Below are positions 24,160 through 33,303 of a stretch of DNA of 56,579 nt, one piece after another; within the stretch, counting starts at the first letter, position 1; each line of letters starts with the position of its first letter. Both the position numbers and the translations under genes were made by a program. The stretch comes from Candidatus Physcocola equi. GTDB taxonomy: Bacteria > Bacteroidota > Bacteroidia > Bacteroidales > Paludibacteraceae. The DNA lies in assembly GCA_018064855.1 (NCBI GenBank), contig JAGHUM010000071.1, forward strand, positions 1 through 56,579. Reading direction: 5' to 3'. The notes under the pieces are model-generated. The model worked only from the letters and a program-made list of their open reading frames with translations. It was not told the origin of the DNA and ran no database searches.

Positions 24160-25302
24160 ATGAACGAATTATTTTTTGAACTGCTCCGTGTCGCCATCGG
24201 CACGCAAGAAGGCCTTTCCCGACAGCCCAATGCTGACGAGTGGGAAGAACTGTACATGATGGCAAAGAAGCAGAGCGTAATCGGCATCTGCTTTGCCGGG
24301 GTGCAGAAGACCATCTCCCGCTCTGCTTTGAAAGGCGAGGACTTTTCCGCCATCGGCATGAACGAAAAGCTGTACCTGACATGGCTGGGAAAGACAACGA
24401 GGATACAGCAACGAAACAAGACAATTTGGGACCAATGCGTGGCCCTGCAGAAAAAATTCGCGGCAGACGGATTCCGCTCTTGCATCTTGAAAGGCGCCGG
24501 AGTGGCTGCACTGTATCGCTCCGAGGAGCCGAATCCTGAAACTGACCTCTCTTTGCTCCGACAAAGCGGAGACATCGACATCTGGCTAGACTCCACCCAG
24601 GATGAGACACTGCACTATGTGATGAAAATATGCCCAACCGACGATTTTGACGAAAAACACATCCATTTCCATTGCTTCAAAAACACCGATGTAGAGGTTC
24701 ACTGGATTCCCGTGAAATGGGAAAACCCCATCTCCAACCGCATCATAAAAAAATATATGGGCCAGGTGCGCAATGCTCAGTTTGCCAATATCTGCGGCGA
24801 TCTGTGCCTGCCCACCACCACCTTTCAGACGGTGCACCAACTGATGCACGTGTTCCGGCACTACGTTTACCTGGGTGTGGGAATGAGACAACTGATGGAC
24901 CTCTATTTCGCACAACGCGCCTGCATAGAGGGAGAGAACAGCACCACGGCTGTTCATGAAATAACAGCCCTGTTTACGCAACTAAGGCTGATGCGATTCG
25001 TGGCTGGCACACAGTGGGTGCTGGGAAAAGTGATGGACCTGCCCAAAGCACAGATGATATGTGAACCCGACGAACGGGAAGGACGTGAACTGCTGGAAGA
25101 AATGCTGCAAGGGGGCAATTTCGGACAGTTTAGCAAAGAAATCTGCGTAGAGGAGGAGCCGTTTGTACGCCGATTTTTCAGCCGATGGAGCCGCAAACTG
25201 CGTTTCTTTCGTTACGACCCGCTGGGTGCACTCGTCATGCCCTTTACGCGCCTGAGACTGGAGATATGGATGCGGTGGAAACGCTTTGCAATGAAATATT
25301 AG
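24160..25302 (+). CDS. Uncharacterised nucleotidyltransferase-family protein (NTP_transf_5-like)
   Basis: 380 residues. CILKGAGVAALY near residue 108 followed by SGDIDIWLDS near residue 138 gives the G-S/x-D-x-D catalytic pattern of the nucleotidyltransferase fold. The family PF14907 often lies beside polysaccharide loci. The substrate is unknown. A hydrophobic or helical C-terminal half (HQLMHVFRHYVYLGVGMRQL) is typical. It is GC-rich like the core genome, unlike the insert before it. Confidence 0.75.
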   Translation: MNELFFELLRVAIGTQEGLSRQPNADEWEELYMMAKKQSVIGICFAGVQKTISRSALKGEDFSAIGMNEKLYLTWLGKTTRIQQRNKTIWDQCVALQKKFAADGFRSCILKGAGVAALYRSEEPNPETDLSLLRQSGDIDIWLDSTQDETLHYVMKICPTDDFDEKHIHFHCFKNTDVEVHWIPVKWENPISNRIIKKYMGQVRNAQFANICGDLCLPTTTFQTVHQLMHVFRHYVYLGVGMRQLMDLYFAQRACIEGENSTTAVHEITALFTQLRLMRFVAGTQWVLGKVMDLPKAQMICEPDEREGRELLEEMLQGGNFGQFSKEICVEEEPFVRRFFSRWSRKLRFFRYDPLGALVMPFTRLRLEIWMRWKRFAMKY

Positions 25303-25355
25303 TCAATCTGACATACTTTTTGTGACAAATACAATAATAATTACCTGAAAATATT

Positions 25356-25363
25356 TAATTTTG
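25356..25363 (+). promoter_or_regulatory. -7 element TAATTTTG before ompA-like gene
   Basis: Matches TAnnTTTG, 34 bases before the ATG at 25397. No clear -33 box at the right distance. Confidence 0.45.
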
Positions 25364-25396
25364 TGTTGTAGAACATATTTTGCACATATAAACCAA

Positions 25397-26698
25397 ATGA
25401 ACAAAAAACTTTTCGCAATTTTGTTGTCTTGCGCAACAGCTGCTAACCTGTATGCACAAGAACAAGAAGAAAACAACCAAGAGGCTACAACATCACAGCC
25501 TAAAGGCTTCTGCCACTGGTCGGTACAAGGACATGGTGGTCTCAATTTCTTAAAAGGTGTTGATAACAATGGCTACGGTTATTTTGATGGTTATAACTTG
25601 AATGGTATGGGTGGTGCCCAGGTAGAATACACCTTCACTCCATACTGGGGTTTGGGTTTTGACTGCACCTACAACCACAACGACCAGCGTTGGTACGAAA
25701 ATGAATTGGTGGATTTCAGCCTCTTCGCCAGCGTCAACCTCAGCAATTTACTCGCTCCAAACAGACAATGGGACAGATTCAGCGCTTACCTCAACCTCGG
25801 TTTCGGTACTTGCTTGACTTCTTGGAAGAACGCTTTCTACATTGAAGACGGCAAAAGAACCGATATTGAAGATAAAACCAGATTCTCTCGTCCGTTCGTT
25901 CAACCTGGTCTCAACTTGGAATACAACATCAGCAAAAGCTGGGCTGTCAGCCTCCAGGGGGATATGTTGATCGGCATGACTGAGTCTGGCAACTCCTCAA
26001 CCATGGCTATCCACCCAACTTCAGACGGTGGATCTATCCTTTTGATGGGTGGTGTGGGTGTACGCTACAAATTTGCAGGCGACCGCAACATCCGCAACGT
26101 GGTTCCTGGCGCACTGACCGCACAGGCTACCAACAACGAATGCTGCTCTGAACTCCAGAGACTGCTCGACGAATACAAAAACGAACAGAACAAGCTCTCT
26201 GAAGAGGTGGCTGCCATGAACGCTGAATTGGAAAAAGCCAAGGCTGACAACAAATCGCTCAAGAAAGACCTTAGAGATTCTCAAGACAGCCTGGACGCAC
26301 TCAATCACAGATTCAGAGCTTATGTGAACAAGCCAAGCAGCGAAGACCTCAACACCATCAACACCGCCATGGCAAGACTCCGCTTCGAAACCGCCAAGGC
26401 CGTCATCATGAAGGGCTCTTACGCTAACCTCGACCGCATCGCCGCCCTCATGGCGAAAAACCCAACCTGGAACGCTAAGATTGAAGGTCACACCGACAAC
26501 GTGGGCGACCCTAAACTCAACCAGAAACTCAGCGAAGACCGCGCTGCCGCTGTGGTGCAGTATCTCGTTGGTAAGGGCATCAACATCAACCGCCTGTCTA
26601 ACCAGGGATTCGGTGACACACGCCCTGTTGCTGACAACAAAACTGAATCGGGACGCGCAAGAAACCGCCGCGTAGAACTCGAAGTGATTGTGAAGTGA
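25397..26698 (+). CDS. OmpA-family outer-membrane protein
   Basis: 433 residues. ATG 25397 gives a classical signal peptide ([20 protein letters not shown], cleavage before QEQ). An eight-strand-like barrel follows (about 35-235, rich in GxGF and aromatic alternation). A coiled coil of about 45 residues ([19 protein letters not shown]...) leads to an OmpA C-terminal peptidoglycan-binding domain with [11 protein letters not shown] and [16 protein letters not shown]. It anchors the outer membrane to peptidoglycan. It ends at a bidirectional terminator. Confidence 0.93.
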   Translation: MNKKLFAILLSCATAANLYAQEQEENNQEATTSQPKGFCHWSVQGHGGLNFLKGVDNNGYGYFDGYNLNGMGGAQVEYTFTPYWGLGFDCTYNHNDQRWYENELVDFSLFASVNLSNLLAPNRQWDRFSAYLNLGFGTCLTSWKNAFYIEDGKRTDIEDKTRFSRPFVQPGLNLEYNISKSWAVSLQGDMLIGMTESGNSSTMAIHPTSDGGSILLMGGVGVRYKFAGDRNIRNVVPGALTAQATNNECCSELQRLLDEYKNEQNKLSEEVAAMNAELEKAKADNKSLKKDLRDSQDSLDALNHRFRAYVNKPSSEDLNTINTAMARLRFETAKAVIMKGSYANLDRIAALMAKNPTWNAKIEGHTDNVGDPKLNQKLSEDRAAAVVQYLVGKGININRLSNQGFGDTRPVADNKTESGRARNRRVELEVIVK

Positions 26699-26750
26699 GT
26701 CGTGAGCTTTGAGCCGTGAGCTTTGAGCTTTGAGTTTTGAGCTATAGCTC
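26695..26750 (+). repeat. Heptanucleotide repeat (NTGAGYY), about 8 units
   Basis: GTGAGTC GTGAGCT TTGAGCC GTGAGCT TTGAGCT and so on, in exact 7-base phase. It begins at the OmpA stop codon itself (TGA 26696-26698). Same family as 22017 and 33753. Confidence 0.7.
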
Positions 26751-26760
26751 CTATATAAAA

Positions 26761-26796
26761 AAAACGATTGGCAATTCTGCCAATCGTTTTTTTGTT
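26761..26796. terminator. Bidirectional rho-independent terminator
   Basis: Perfect 13-base arms (26761-26773 and 26778-26790, core CGATTGGCA / TGCCAATCG) around ATTC, with an A-run on the left and a T-run on the right. It stops both the OmpA gene (+) and the prohibitin-like gene (-), whose stop is at 26815. Confidence 0.9.
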
Positions 26797-26814
26797 TTTA
26801 CACCCCCCTGTGGA

Positions 26815-27615
26815 TTACTTGGTGACATCCATAAACATGGTAGGAACCTGACCATAGGTTGGAAGGTGACCGTCCCACTTTTCAATATACATCTGCTTGA
26901 TGATAAGTGGTGTGAGGGCTGCCGACTTCAAGTCGTTGACCTTCTTTTCTGCTTCAGCGGTGATGACCTTAGCCTCTGCCTCTGCTTTTGCTTTCTGGAG
27001 GTAGTTTTGAGCATCGAGCGCTTCCTGAATGGTACGGTTCTTCTTTTCGATGGCCTCTGTCAACGATTCAGGTGCCTGCAAGCCGGAAGTGAGCTGCTCC
27101 AAAACGAAGCCTTCTGGCTCGAATGTCTTCTGAATCATCTGCTGCACTTCGCCTTCAAATATCGGACGGTTGCTGATGAGAGAGTCGCTGACGTAACGGT
27201 TGAGGACGTCGCGGTAGCAGTTGCGGATAACGTTGCGGAGGTAAGTGTTTTCCAACACGTCGAGGCTGACACGATACTTACGGAAGATGGAAGGCACGTT
27301 TTCCTTCACCACGCGGTAAGACATGTTTGGATCAACGGTGAAAGTCTGACCGTCTTTCGCATTGATGGTAAACGGCTCGTAGTCTTTGTTCTGAACGGAA
27401 GTTGGGAACTCGTGGATTTCGGTAAACAATGGCATATAGGCCACCCAACCGGTACAAACGGTGATGTCGTCCACACCACGCTCGTCGCCGACGAGGTTGA
27501 CTTTGATGCCGACTGTGCCGGCGTCGATACGTTCGAAGCTTACAAATGATTTCAACAACACACCTGCGAAGACCAACACGATGAACGAAATCAATAAAAA
27601 TCTTAACTTACTCAT
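26815..27615 (-). CDS. Prohibitin-like SPFH/band 7 protein
   Basis: 266 residues. One N-terminal membrane segment (about 6-24, FLLISFIVLVFAGVLLK) then the SPFH domain: ERIDAGTVGIKVNLVGDERG, VDPNMSYRV, IRNCYRDVLNRYVSDSL. A helical Ala/Glu/Lys-rich coiled coil (about 190-235) follows, as in prohibitins. These proteins make ring-like scaffolds in the membrane that can control proteases (family knowledge). It is in an operon with the small membrane protein upstream, 38 bases away. Confidence 0.88.
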   Translation of the reverse strand: MSKLRFLLISFIVLVFAGVLLKSFVSFERIDAGTVGIKVNLVGDERGVDDITVCTGWVAYMPLFTEIHEFPTSVQNKDYEPFTINAKDGQTFTVDPNMSYRVVKENVPSIFRKYRVSLDVLENTYLRNVIRNCYRDVLNRYVSDSLISNRPIFEGEVQQMIQKTFEPEGFVLEQLTSGLQAPESLTEAIEKKNRTIQEALDAQNYLQKAKAEAEAKVITAEAEKKVNDLKSAALTPLIIKQMYIEKWDGHLPTYGQVPTMFMDVTK

Positions 27616-27653
27616 ATAATATTTGTTTAGTTTTTTTTGAATTACAATTTAAA

Positions 27654-27968
27654 TCAGAATATCAACAGCATGACCACAAACACACCCGAAAGTACGAAAG
27701 GTGCCGGCTGGATGGTTTGAGACGGGCCTACGGTGATGCGTGGCAGGTTGTTGGAAGCCTCCCACAATGGGCCGATGAATCTCTGCATGTAGTCGTAAAC
27801 GCTCTTCCAGTTTGATCCGAGTTTGTCTTTGATACCCATCAGTCTCCAGTAGAACAATGTCGCCATCAGCAACAAAGCCGCAAGGAACTTGATGATGAAA
27901 CAGCCACCGAGCAAATAGGCCAACAAGATGATTACTGCTACGATTAAAACTATGTCAAATGTTTTCAT
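27654..27968 (-). CDS. Small membrane protein of unknown function
   Basis: 104 residues. Hydrophobic segments are about 5-45 (probably two helices, IVLIVAVIILLAYLLGG and FLAALLLMATLFYW) and about 90-104 at the very C-terminus (PFVLSGVFVVMLLIF). A polar middle contains WKSVYDYMQRFIGPLW. No family is recognised. It is directly upstream of the prohibitin-like gene, so it may be its membrane partner (inference). Confidence 0.7.
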   Translation of the reverse strand: MKTFDIVLIVAVIILLAYLLGGCFIIKFLAALLLMATLFYWRLMGIKDKLGSNWKSVYDYMQRFIGPLWEASNNLPRITVGPSQTIQPAPFVLSGVFVVMLLIF

Positions 27969-27993
27969 ATAATAATTATTTATTTCCTTTGTT

Positions 27994-28001
27994 CAAAGAT
28001 A
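27994..28001 (-). promoter_or_regulatory. -7 element TATCTTTG (minus strand) for the prohibitin-like operon
   Basis: Reads CAAAGATA on the plus strand, 26 bases before the start codon at 27968. A short dyad CTGCAA-CA-TTGCAG (28029-28042) lies just upstream and could be an operator. Confidence 0.5.
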
Positions 28002-28100
28002 GTAAAAAAAGCAATCGGAAGGGAATGGCTGCAACATTGCAGATTTTCGATGATGGTTTCGTGTGTAAAGCAAAGCAACAATGCGAACGATTTCCGAGGA

Positions 28101-29555
28101 TTATTCCCCGTTCAGGATATGCTGGTCGTAAAACTTGGAATATTTGCTGAATTCCTCATCCACTTTGCCAAGTCCGTGCTCCTCACACAAGGTTTTCTCT
28201 TCCGAGAAGAGGTCTGTGCCCAACGCCAGACGATGGTTTTCAATCTCAAAGCCAAGTCCCGACAAGATGGTCGGATAAAGGTCCATCTGACAGAATGCCC
28301 TGTTTTTCATGTTGGCAGCCGGCTTGGTGTTGACAAACACATTGTAGATGCTTCGCGCTTTTGTGGTTCCTTCAAAGAAAGCGTGGTTCATGGTGAGGTG
28401 GTCGCCCATGATCACAAGCACGGTGTTCTCAAAGAACGGCTGCTGGGAAAGCCAGTTGTAGAACTGCTCGATGTGGAAATCGAGGCACGCGATGGCGTTG
28501 GTGTAGCTGTCTTCGTAGCTACACTTGCAATCGCTGGTGGTCTTGCCCGTTGGCGCGTGGGTGTCGATGGTCATGATGTTGTAGTAGAAAGGCGCGTCTT
28601 CCCTGCCAAGGCGTTCCAAATCGGCCTTCGCCCTGTCGAAGATGGTCTTGTCGTCGAGTCCCCAGCCCGACGCCTCCACCGTTTCGCCTTTCTGACCTGC
28701 CTCCTGCACGAGGGCTGGAAGGTCGTAGATGGTGAACGACCCGTGGCTATTCAGAAACTCTTTGATGCCCCCAAACTCAGAGTCGGCACCCATCAGGAAA
28801 TACTCTTTGTAGCCATACTTGTCCAGCAGATCGGGCAAAGTGGCGAGATGGGCATAGGTGAACGGATTTTTGTCGTTGATGAGTTCCGTCTTAAACGGAG
28901 TCTGGATATTGACGCCAGCCATGGTGGTCACCAAGCCGGCTGTGGTCCATCCCGTTCCCGTCACAGCCATTGCGCCGCCAATCTGCTCCGAATGGGAGAA
29001 GCAGACGTGCTCTTGCGCCAACTTGGTGAGGAAAGGAATGTAATTGTCTTTAAACAAGCCGCCTTTCTCTTCCGATGCGAAACTCGCCTCGAGGCTTTCC
29101 ACATAGATCACCAGCAGATTCTTCTTCCTGGCTGGCTCTTTTATGACCGTCTTCCGGCTGTCGTGGTAATTGTTTTTGATGAATTCCGACTGGAGGCCTT
29201 TATTGCGGATGTAGTCGAAAAACCTGACTTCATTCAGGCTGTAGGCCAACGCACCGACGAAAAACAGCAGACTGGCGGCACCGATGAGGCGATAGACCAA
29301 CTTGGGGGCCTTCAGCATACTCATAAGCACAAACACCGGAACAGCCACCGCCAAAACGATGAAGCACGGCATATAGTTGGAATTCAGGAAATCGTAAATA
29401 GGCGTCGTGTCGGTACCCCGGAACGGTGAAAGCAAATGATAGATGATGGAATCGAAACTGGCTGTGTTGAAAAACTGCAGGATGTATTCCGACAATTTAA
29501 TAGATAGAATTCCCAGAATAAAGCAGGTTACCGTTGTTATCAGATATTTTACCAT
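28101..29555 (-). CDS. LTA-synthase-family membrane phosphoglycerol transferase
   Basis: 484 residues. About four N-terminal membrane helices (1-110) lead to a periplasmic sulfatase/alkaline-phosphatase-fold domain. LLVIYVESLEASF carries the first metal glutamate; TGTGWTTAGLV carries the likely threonine nucleophile; TIDTHAPTG and VIMGDHLTMNH carry further metal ligands. In Gram-negative relatives (OpgB/MdoB) such enzymes transfer phosphoglycerol or phosphoethanolamine to glycans. The exact substrate is unknown. It is the last gene of the aroQ-pyk-ribF-mntP set. Confidence 0.87.
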   Translation of the reverse strand: MVKYLITTVTCFILGILSIKLSEYILQFFNTASFDSIIYHLLSPFRGTDTTPIYDFLNSNYMPCFIVLAVAVPVFVLMSMLKAPKLVYRLIGAASLLFFVGALAYSLNEVRFFDYIRNKGLQSEFIKNNYHDSRKTVIKEPARKKNLLVIYVESLEASFASEEKGGLFKDNYIPFLTKLAQEHVCFSHSEQIGGAMAVTGTGWTTAGLVTTMAGVNIQTPFKTELINDKNPFTYAHLATLPDLLDKYGYKEYFLMGADSEFGGIKEFLNSHGSFTIYDLPALVQEAGQKGETVEASGWGLDDKTIFDRAKADLERLGREDAPFYYNIMTIDTHAPTGKTTSDCKCSYEDSYTNAIACLDFHIEQFYNWLSQQPFFENTVLVIMGDHLTMNHAFFEGTTKARSIYNVFVNTKPAANMKNRAFCQMDLYPTILSGLGFEIENHRLALGTDLFSEEKTLCEEHGLGKVDEEFSKYSKFYDQHILNGE

Positions 29556-29589
29556 TTACTTGTACGTTTTTTTGAATGACCAATTAGCA

Positions 29590-30165
29590 CTACCCCATCA
29601 GATGCTCCCAAAGCACCTTACTGCCGATAAAGAGCAGCACCAAGCCGCCGATCAGCTCCGGCTTGAATCTTTTTGCGATGGCATTGCCGAACTTCAAGCC
29701 CAGGGCGTGACCCGCAAGGCTGAAACCGAACGAGAAGATGCCGATGATGAAAAGCGGAAGAAGCAACGCGCTGAACGTGTTGAAACCCGTGCAGGCGAAA
29801 GAGATGCCCACCGCCAGCGCATCGATGCTGGTGGCAACAGCCAGCAGCAACTGCGTCTTCAGGCTGCGCGGATTCATGGCCTGCTCTTCCTCTTCCTGAA
29901 AGCTCTCATATATCATTTTCCCACCGATGAAGCCGAGCATTGAAAAGGCGATCCAATGGTCGTACGCCTCCAGCTGCTCTTGGAAATGACTGGTGCAAAA
30001 CCAACCGATGAGCGGCATCAAAGCCTGGAAGAAACCAAACAGCAAGGCAATCTGAACCATGAGGCGCAACACCCTTTCGCGGAGCATCACTCCGCAGACA
30101 ATCGACACCGTGAAGCAATCCATCGCCAATGCCGCGCCCAGAAAACACAATTCAATTATTCCCAT
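29590..30165 (-). CDS. mntP: Manganese efflux pump MntP
   Basis: 191 residues and six hydrophobic helices in two related halves. The conserved acidic motifs are ALAMDCFTVSI near residue 13 and TSIDALAVGISF near residue 113, the metal-path aspartates of MntP. It exports Mn2+ at the inner membrane. It starts 30 bases after ribF. A yybP-ykoY manganese riboswitch is not visible upstream, so control is presumably from the operon promoter. Confidence 0.9.
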   Translation of the reverse strand: MGIIELCFLGAALAMDCFTVSIVCGVMLRERVLRLMVQIALLFGFFQALMPLIGWFCTSHFQEQLEAYDHWIAFSMLGFIGGKMIYESFQEEEEQAMNPRSLKTQLLLAVATSIDALAVGISFACTGFNTFSALLLPLFIIGIFSFGFSLAGHALGLKFGNAIAKRFKPELIGGLVLLFIGSKVLWEHLMG

Positions 30166-30195
30166 TGCCTGTCTTTTTCTCTGATAAACAAATTC

Positions 30196-31137
30196 TCAAA
30201 ATCTTTTCAGCAGATTGCGCGCCATCAGCGCATCTTTGTGCAACTGCTTTTTCAGCGACTCCAATCCGTCGAACTGGTGCTGGTTGCGCAAGCGGTCTTC
30301 CACATACACCGTCATCCGCTGGCCATACAAATCGCCGGTGAAATCAAACAAATGGACTTCGATGGTCAGGTCGATGACTTCGGTGGTCGGACGGGTGCCG
30401 ATATACATCATCGCCTTGTAGCGCTTTCCGCTCACCTCCGCCATCACAGCATATACGCCGATTTTCGGCAGACATTTGTTTGGAATCTCAAGTTTCAGGT
30501 TGGCAGTAGGGAACCCGATGGTGCGTCCCAGTTGCTGGCCCTCCATCACGGTGCCCGTAATGCTGTAAGGGTAGCCCAGATAGTGGTTGGCCATGTGGAT
30601 TTCGCCCACGCTGAGCAGTTTGCGGATGAAAGTGGAACTGATGGTGTAGTTACCATCGGTATAAGGATCGGCCTGGCTCACTTTGATGCCCAGTTCCTGC
30701 CCGTAGCGCACATAGTCTTCAAACCCCTCCTCGCGGTTGCGTCCGAAGCGGTGGTCGTAACCAATGACGAGGTGCTTCACGTTCAGCTGCTCTTTCAGCA
30801 CCTTTTTCATGAAGTCGTAGGCGCAGAGATCGGCCAGGTCCATGGTAAACTGGGTGAATATGCAATAATCGATGGGAGCGCTGCCCAGCAGCTCCCTCTT
30901 TTCCCCTATGGTATTCAGCAAATCGGGTTTGTAATGCTCGTCGAGCGTGATGCGCGGATGAGGCCAGAACGTAAACACGGCGGCCTTCAGATGCTCCTCG
31001 TCGGCAAAAGCCTTCAACTGGTCGAGAAGAAAACGATGGCCCGCATGCACACCGTCGAAAAAACCAATGGTCAACACCAATCCCTCCTCACAGGCGTGAG
31101 AGGTCTGGTATTTCGCTATATCGTCGATAAACTCCAT
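30196..31137 (-). CDS. ribF: Bifunctional riboflavin kinase/FAD synthetase
   Basis: 313 residues. The N-terminal FAD synthetase domain has LTIGFFDGVHAGHRFLLDQL (nucleotidyltransferase H-x-G-H) and TFWPHPR. The C-terminal riboflavin kinase domain has GRTIGFPTANLKLE and KIGVYAVMAEV. It converts riboflavin to FMN and FAD in the cytoplasm. The length is typical. The gaps to pyk and mntP are 23 and 30 bases, consistent with one operon. Confidence 0.95.
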   Translation of the reverse strand: MEFIDDIAKYQTSHACEEGLVLTIGFFDGVHAGHRFLLDQLKAFADEEHLKAAVFTFWPHPRITLDEHYKPDLLNTIGEKRELLGSAPIDYCIFTQFTMDLADLCAYDFMKKVLKEQLNVKHLVIGYDHRFGRNREEGFEDYVRYGQELGIKVSQADPYTDGNYTISSTFIRKLLSVGEIHMANHYLGYPYSITGTVMEGQQLGRTIGFPTANLKLEIPNKCLPKIGVYAVMAEVSGKRYKAMMYIGTRPTTEVIDLTIEVHLFDFTGDLYGQRMTVYVEDRLRNQHQFDGLESLKKQLHKDALMARNLLKRF

Positions 31138-31160
31138 TTCAGATCGTAAATATGCCGCAT

Positions 31161-32636
31161 TTATACGTTTAAGCCTACCGCTCTCGCATCGGCGAAGATA
31201 TGTTCTATTGTGTTGATTTCCAAGAAAGTGGCGCTCTGTCCTTTTCTACCGTCTCCGCTAAGGTAGGCCACCTTGTCGTCGAGATGGAGATAGCCGTGGT
31301 CGAGCAGCATCTGCAAGGCCTTGAGGAAATAGGCGCGTTTGCTTTCGCCTTCCTTCTGCTTCTGGTAGAAAGGAATCACCCCGTACGAGATGGAGAGGTG
31401 ACGGATGACCAGTTCGTTGTAGCACATGGCCAGGACAGGCCGGTCGCCACGGTAAGCAGCCAGATAGCGCGCAGTCTTACCCGTGTGGCTGTCTGTCACC
31501 AAAGCCCTTACGCCGAGCGCGTCGATGCTTTCCACAGCCTGTTTTGCCAGGAAGGAAGCGATGTCGTTGTCTTCAATGCGGTAAGGGATGCGTATATCGT
31601 TGTCTTTCAGTTTGGTTTTTTCACTTTCCGCGGCGATTTTCGCCATAGTGCGCACCGCCTCCACCGGATATTTGCCCTGCGCGGTCTCTCCGCTGAGCAT
31701 AAGTGCGTCGGTGCGGTAGAAGATGGCGTTGGCGATGTCGGTCACCTCGGCGCGGGTAGGGCGTGGGTTGCTGATCATCGACTGCAGCATCTGGGTGGCC
31801 ACAATCACCGGTTTCTTCGCCACCACACACTTACGGATGAGGATGCGCTGGATGCCCGGAATGGTCTCTTGCGGCACTTCGATGCCAAGGTCGCCACGGG
31901 CGATCATGATGCCGTCGCAGGCGTCGATGATACCGTCTATATTGTCGATACCCTCCTGGTTTTCGATCTTGGCGATGACGCGGATGTGGCTGTTGTTCTG
32001 TCGCAGAATGTCGGTCACGTCTTTCACGTCTTGGTTGGAGCGGACAAACGAGTGGGCAATGAAATCGAGTTTGCGGTCGATCGCGAAAAGAATGTTTTCA
32101 CGGTCTTTCGGGGTGATGGATGGCAGGTTGATGCGCACGCCGGGCACATTCACGCCCTTGCGGTTGCCCAGCATGGCGTCGTTTTGCGCCTCGCAGACCA
32201 GGCAGTCGTTTTCCTTGGCGGTCACCAGGAGGTCGATTTCGCCATCGTCGATAAGGATATGGATGCCGGGGTGCACATCATCCACAAAATGGGCGTAGTT
32301 CACGCAGATGACCCCGGTGTCGGTCAGTTGGTCGGGGCGACCGTAAATCTTTACGGTTTCGCCCTTTTTGATAGGGAGCTTGGCCTGCTTGTCGCCACAA
32401 GCCAGCATGGTGGTGCGCACTTCGGGTCCCTTCGTGTCGATAAGAATGCCTATTTCGCTAGAAACGGCACGCACATTGTTGATGATTTTATCCATGCCTT
32501 CCTGGCTCAGGTGAGCGGTGTTGAGGCGGACAATATTCATGCCATTTTCAAATAACTGGCGGATAAACGACTCTTCACAATGGAAATCGCTGATGGTGGC
32601 GATTATCTTCGTTTTCTTGTCAACAGAAGGTCTCAT
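31161..32636 (-). CDS. pyk: Pyruvate kinase
   Basis: 491 residues. KKTKIIATISDFHCEESFIR at the N-terminus, ILIDTKGPEVRT, then the active-site region GIMIARGDLGIEVP and ATQMLQSMISNPRPTRAEV, followed by DALMLSGETAQGKYPVEAV. It makes pyruvate and ATP from PEP and ADP, the last glycolytic step. The usual NFSHG is NTAHLSQEG here, as I recall from Bacteroidales enzymes. 22 bases separate it from aroQ. Confidence 0.95.
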   Translation of the reverse strand: MRPSVDKKTKIIATISDFHCEESFIRQLFENGMNIVRLNTAHLSQEGMDKIINNVRAVSSEIGILIDTKGPEVRTTMLACGDKQAKLPIKKGETVKIYGRPDQLTDTGVICVNYAHFVDDVHPGIHILIDDGEIDLLVTAKENDCLVCEAQNDAMLGNRKGVNVPGVRINLPSITPKDRENILFAIDRKLDFIAHSFVRSNQDVKDVTDILRQNNSHIRVIAKIENQEGIDNIDGIIDACDGIMIARGDLGIEVPQETIPGIQRILIRKCVVAKKPVIVATQMLQSMISNPRPTRAEVTDIANAIFYRTDALMLSGETAQGKYPVEAVRTMAKIAAESEKTKLKDNDIRIPYRIEDNDIASFLAKQAVESIDALGVRALVTDSHTGKTARYLAAYRGDRPVLAMCYNELVIRHLSISYGVIPFYQKQKEGESKRAYFLKALQMLLDHGYLHLDDKVAYLSGDGRKGQSATFLEINTIEHIFADARAVGLNV

Positions 32637-32658
32637 GCGCTATTGAATTTTACTATAA

Positions 32659-33120
32659 TTACTGTTCGTTGGTGTTCATCTCTTCCATTTCGGCCTCTTG
32701 GTTTCTGCGGATAAGAGCCTCCACCGCCAGGCGGTAGCTGTCCATGCCGAATCCGAGGATGGTGCCGAGGCAGGCGGCTGTGAGGAACGATTTGTGACGG
32801 AACTCCTCGCGCTTGTGCGTGTTGCTGATATGCACTTCGATCACAGGGCACTTGATGGCGCGGATGGCGTCGGCAATAGCCACCGAGGTGTGGGTGTAGG
32901 CGCCGGCGTTGAGCACGATGCCATCGCTGATGAAGCCAGTCTCCTGGATGATGTCGATGAGTTCGCCTTCCACGTTGCTCTGGTAATACGATATGTTTAC
33001 ATCTGGATATTCAGCCTTCAGGCCTTCCAGATAATCTTCAAACGACTGGTTGCCATAGATACCTGGCTCGCGACGCCCCAGCAAGTTCAAATTAGGGCCG
33101 TTGATGATGATGATATTCAT
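32659..33120 (-). CDS. aroQ: Type II 3-dehydroquinate dehydratase
   Basis: 153 residues. INGPNLNLLGRREPGIYG carries the catalytic tyrosine and arginine region. SNVEGELIDIIQE, VLNAGAYTHTSVAIADAI and EVHISNTHKREEFRHKS complete the active site. It dehydrates 3-dehydroquinate in the shikimate pathway as a dodecamer. It is the first gene of a minus-strand operon with pyk, ribF, mntP and the LTA-synthase-like gene. Confidence 0.95.
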   Translation of the reverse strand: MNIIIINGPNLNLLGRREPGIYGNQSFEDYLEGLKAEYPDVNISYYQSNVEGELIDIIQETGFISDGIVLNAGAYTHTSVAIADAIRAIKCPVIEVHISNTHKREEFRHKSFLTAACLGTILGFGMDSYRLAVEALIRRNQEAEMEEMNTNEQ

Positions 33121-33157
33121 TTACAACTAATAGTTTTTACTTGAGTGTATATCTCTG

Positions 33158-33165
33158 CAAAGGTA
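33158..33165 (-). promoter_or_regulatory. -7 element TACCTTTG (minus strand) of the aroQ operon
   Basis: Reads CAAAGGTA on the plus strand, 38 bases before the aroQ start codon. Fits TAnnTTTG; no clear -33 box. Confidence 0.5.
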
Positions 33166-33249
33166 GTGAAAAATTTTGGTGAAAAAACACAGAAAATCGC
33201 ACGAATATGAAAAAAGGGCGCTTTCCTGCCAATCATTTCAAATTTGTTG

Positions 33250-33257
33250 TATATTTG
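33250..33257 (+). promoter_or_regulatory. -7 element TATATTTG for the repeat-protein gene
   Basis: Exact TAnnTTTG match, 47 bases before the ATG at 33304 and divergent from the aroQ promoter 85 bases away. Confidence 0.5.
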
Positions 33258-33303
33258 CCAGAACAACACCCTCGGCACGCTGGGGGCAAAACAGAAATTG
33301 CCT

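Noticed and set aside
26737-27549. Plus-strand open frame opposite the prohibitin-like gene
   Set aside because: It starts inside the bidirectional terminator region and mirrors a clear SPFH protein.
28050-29429. Long plus-strand open frame opposite the LTA-synthase-like gene
   Set aside because: The minus frame has clear sulfatase-fold motifs and a membrane domain; the plus frame is low-complexity Val/His/Leu-rich shadow of a GC-richer gene.
29956-31149. Plus-strand open frame spanning mntP and ribF
   Set aside because: It is antisense to two well-recognised genes and crosses their boundary.
31200-32555. Long plus-strand open frame opposite pyk
   Set aside because: Pyruvate kinase motifs on the minus strand are complete; the antisense frame matches no family and is a codon-bias shadow.
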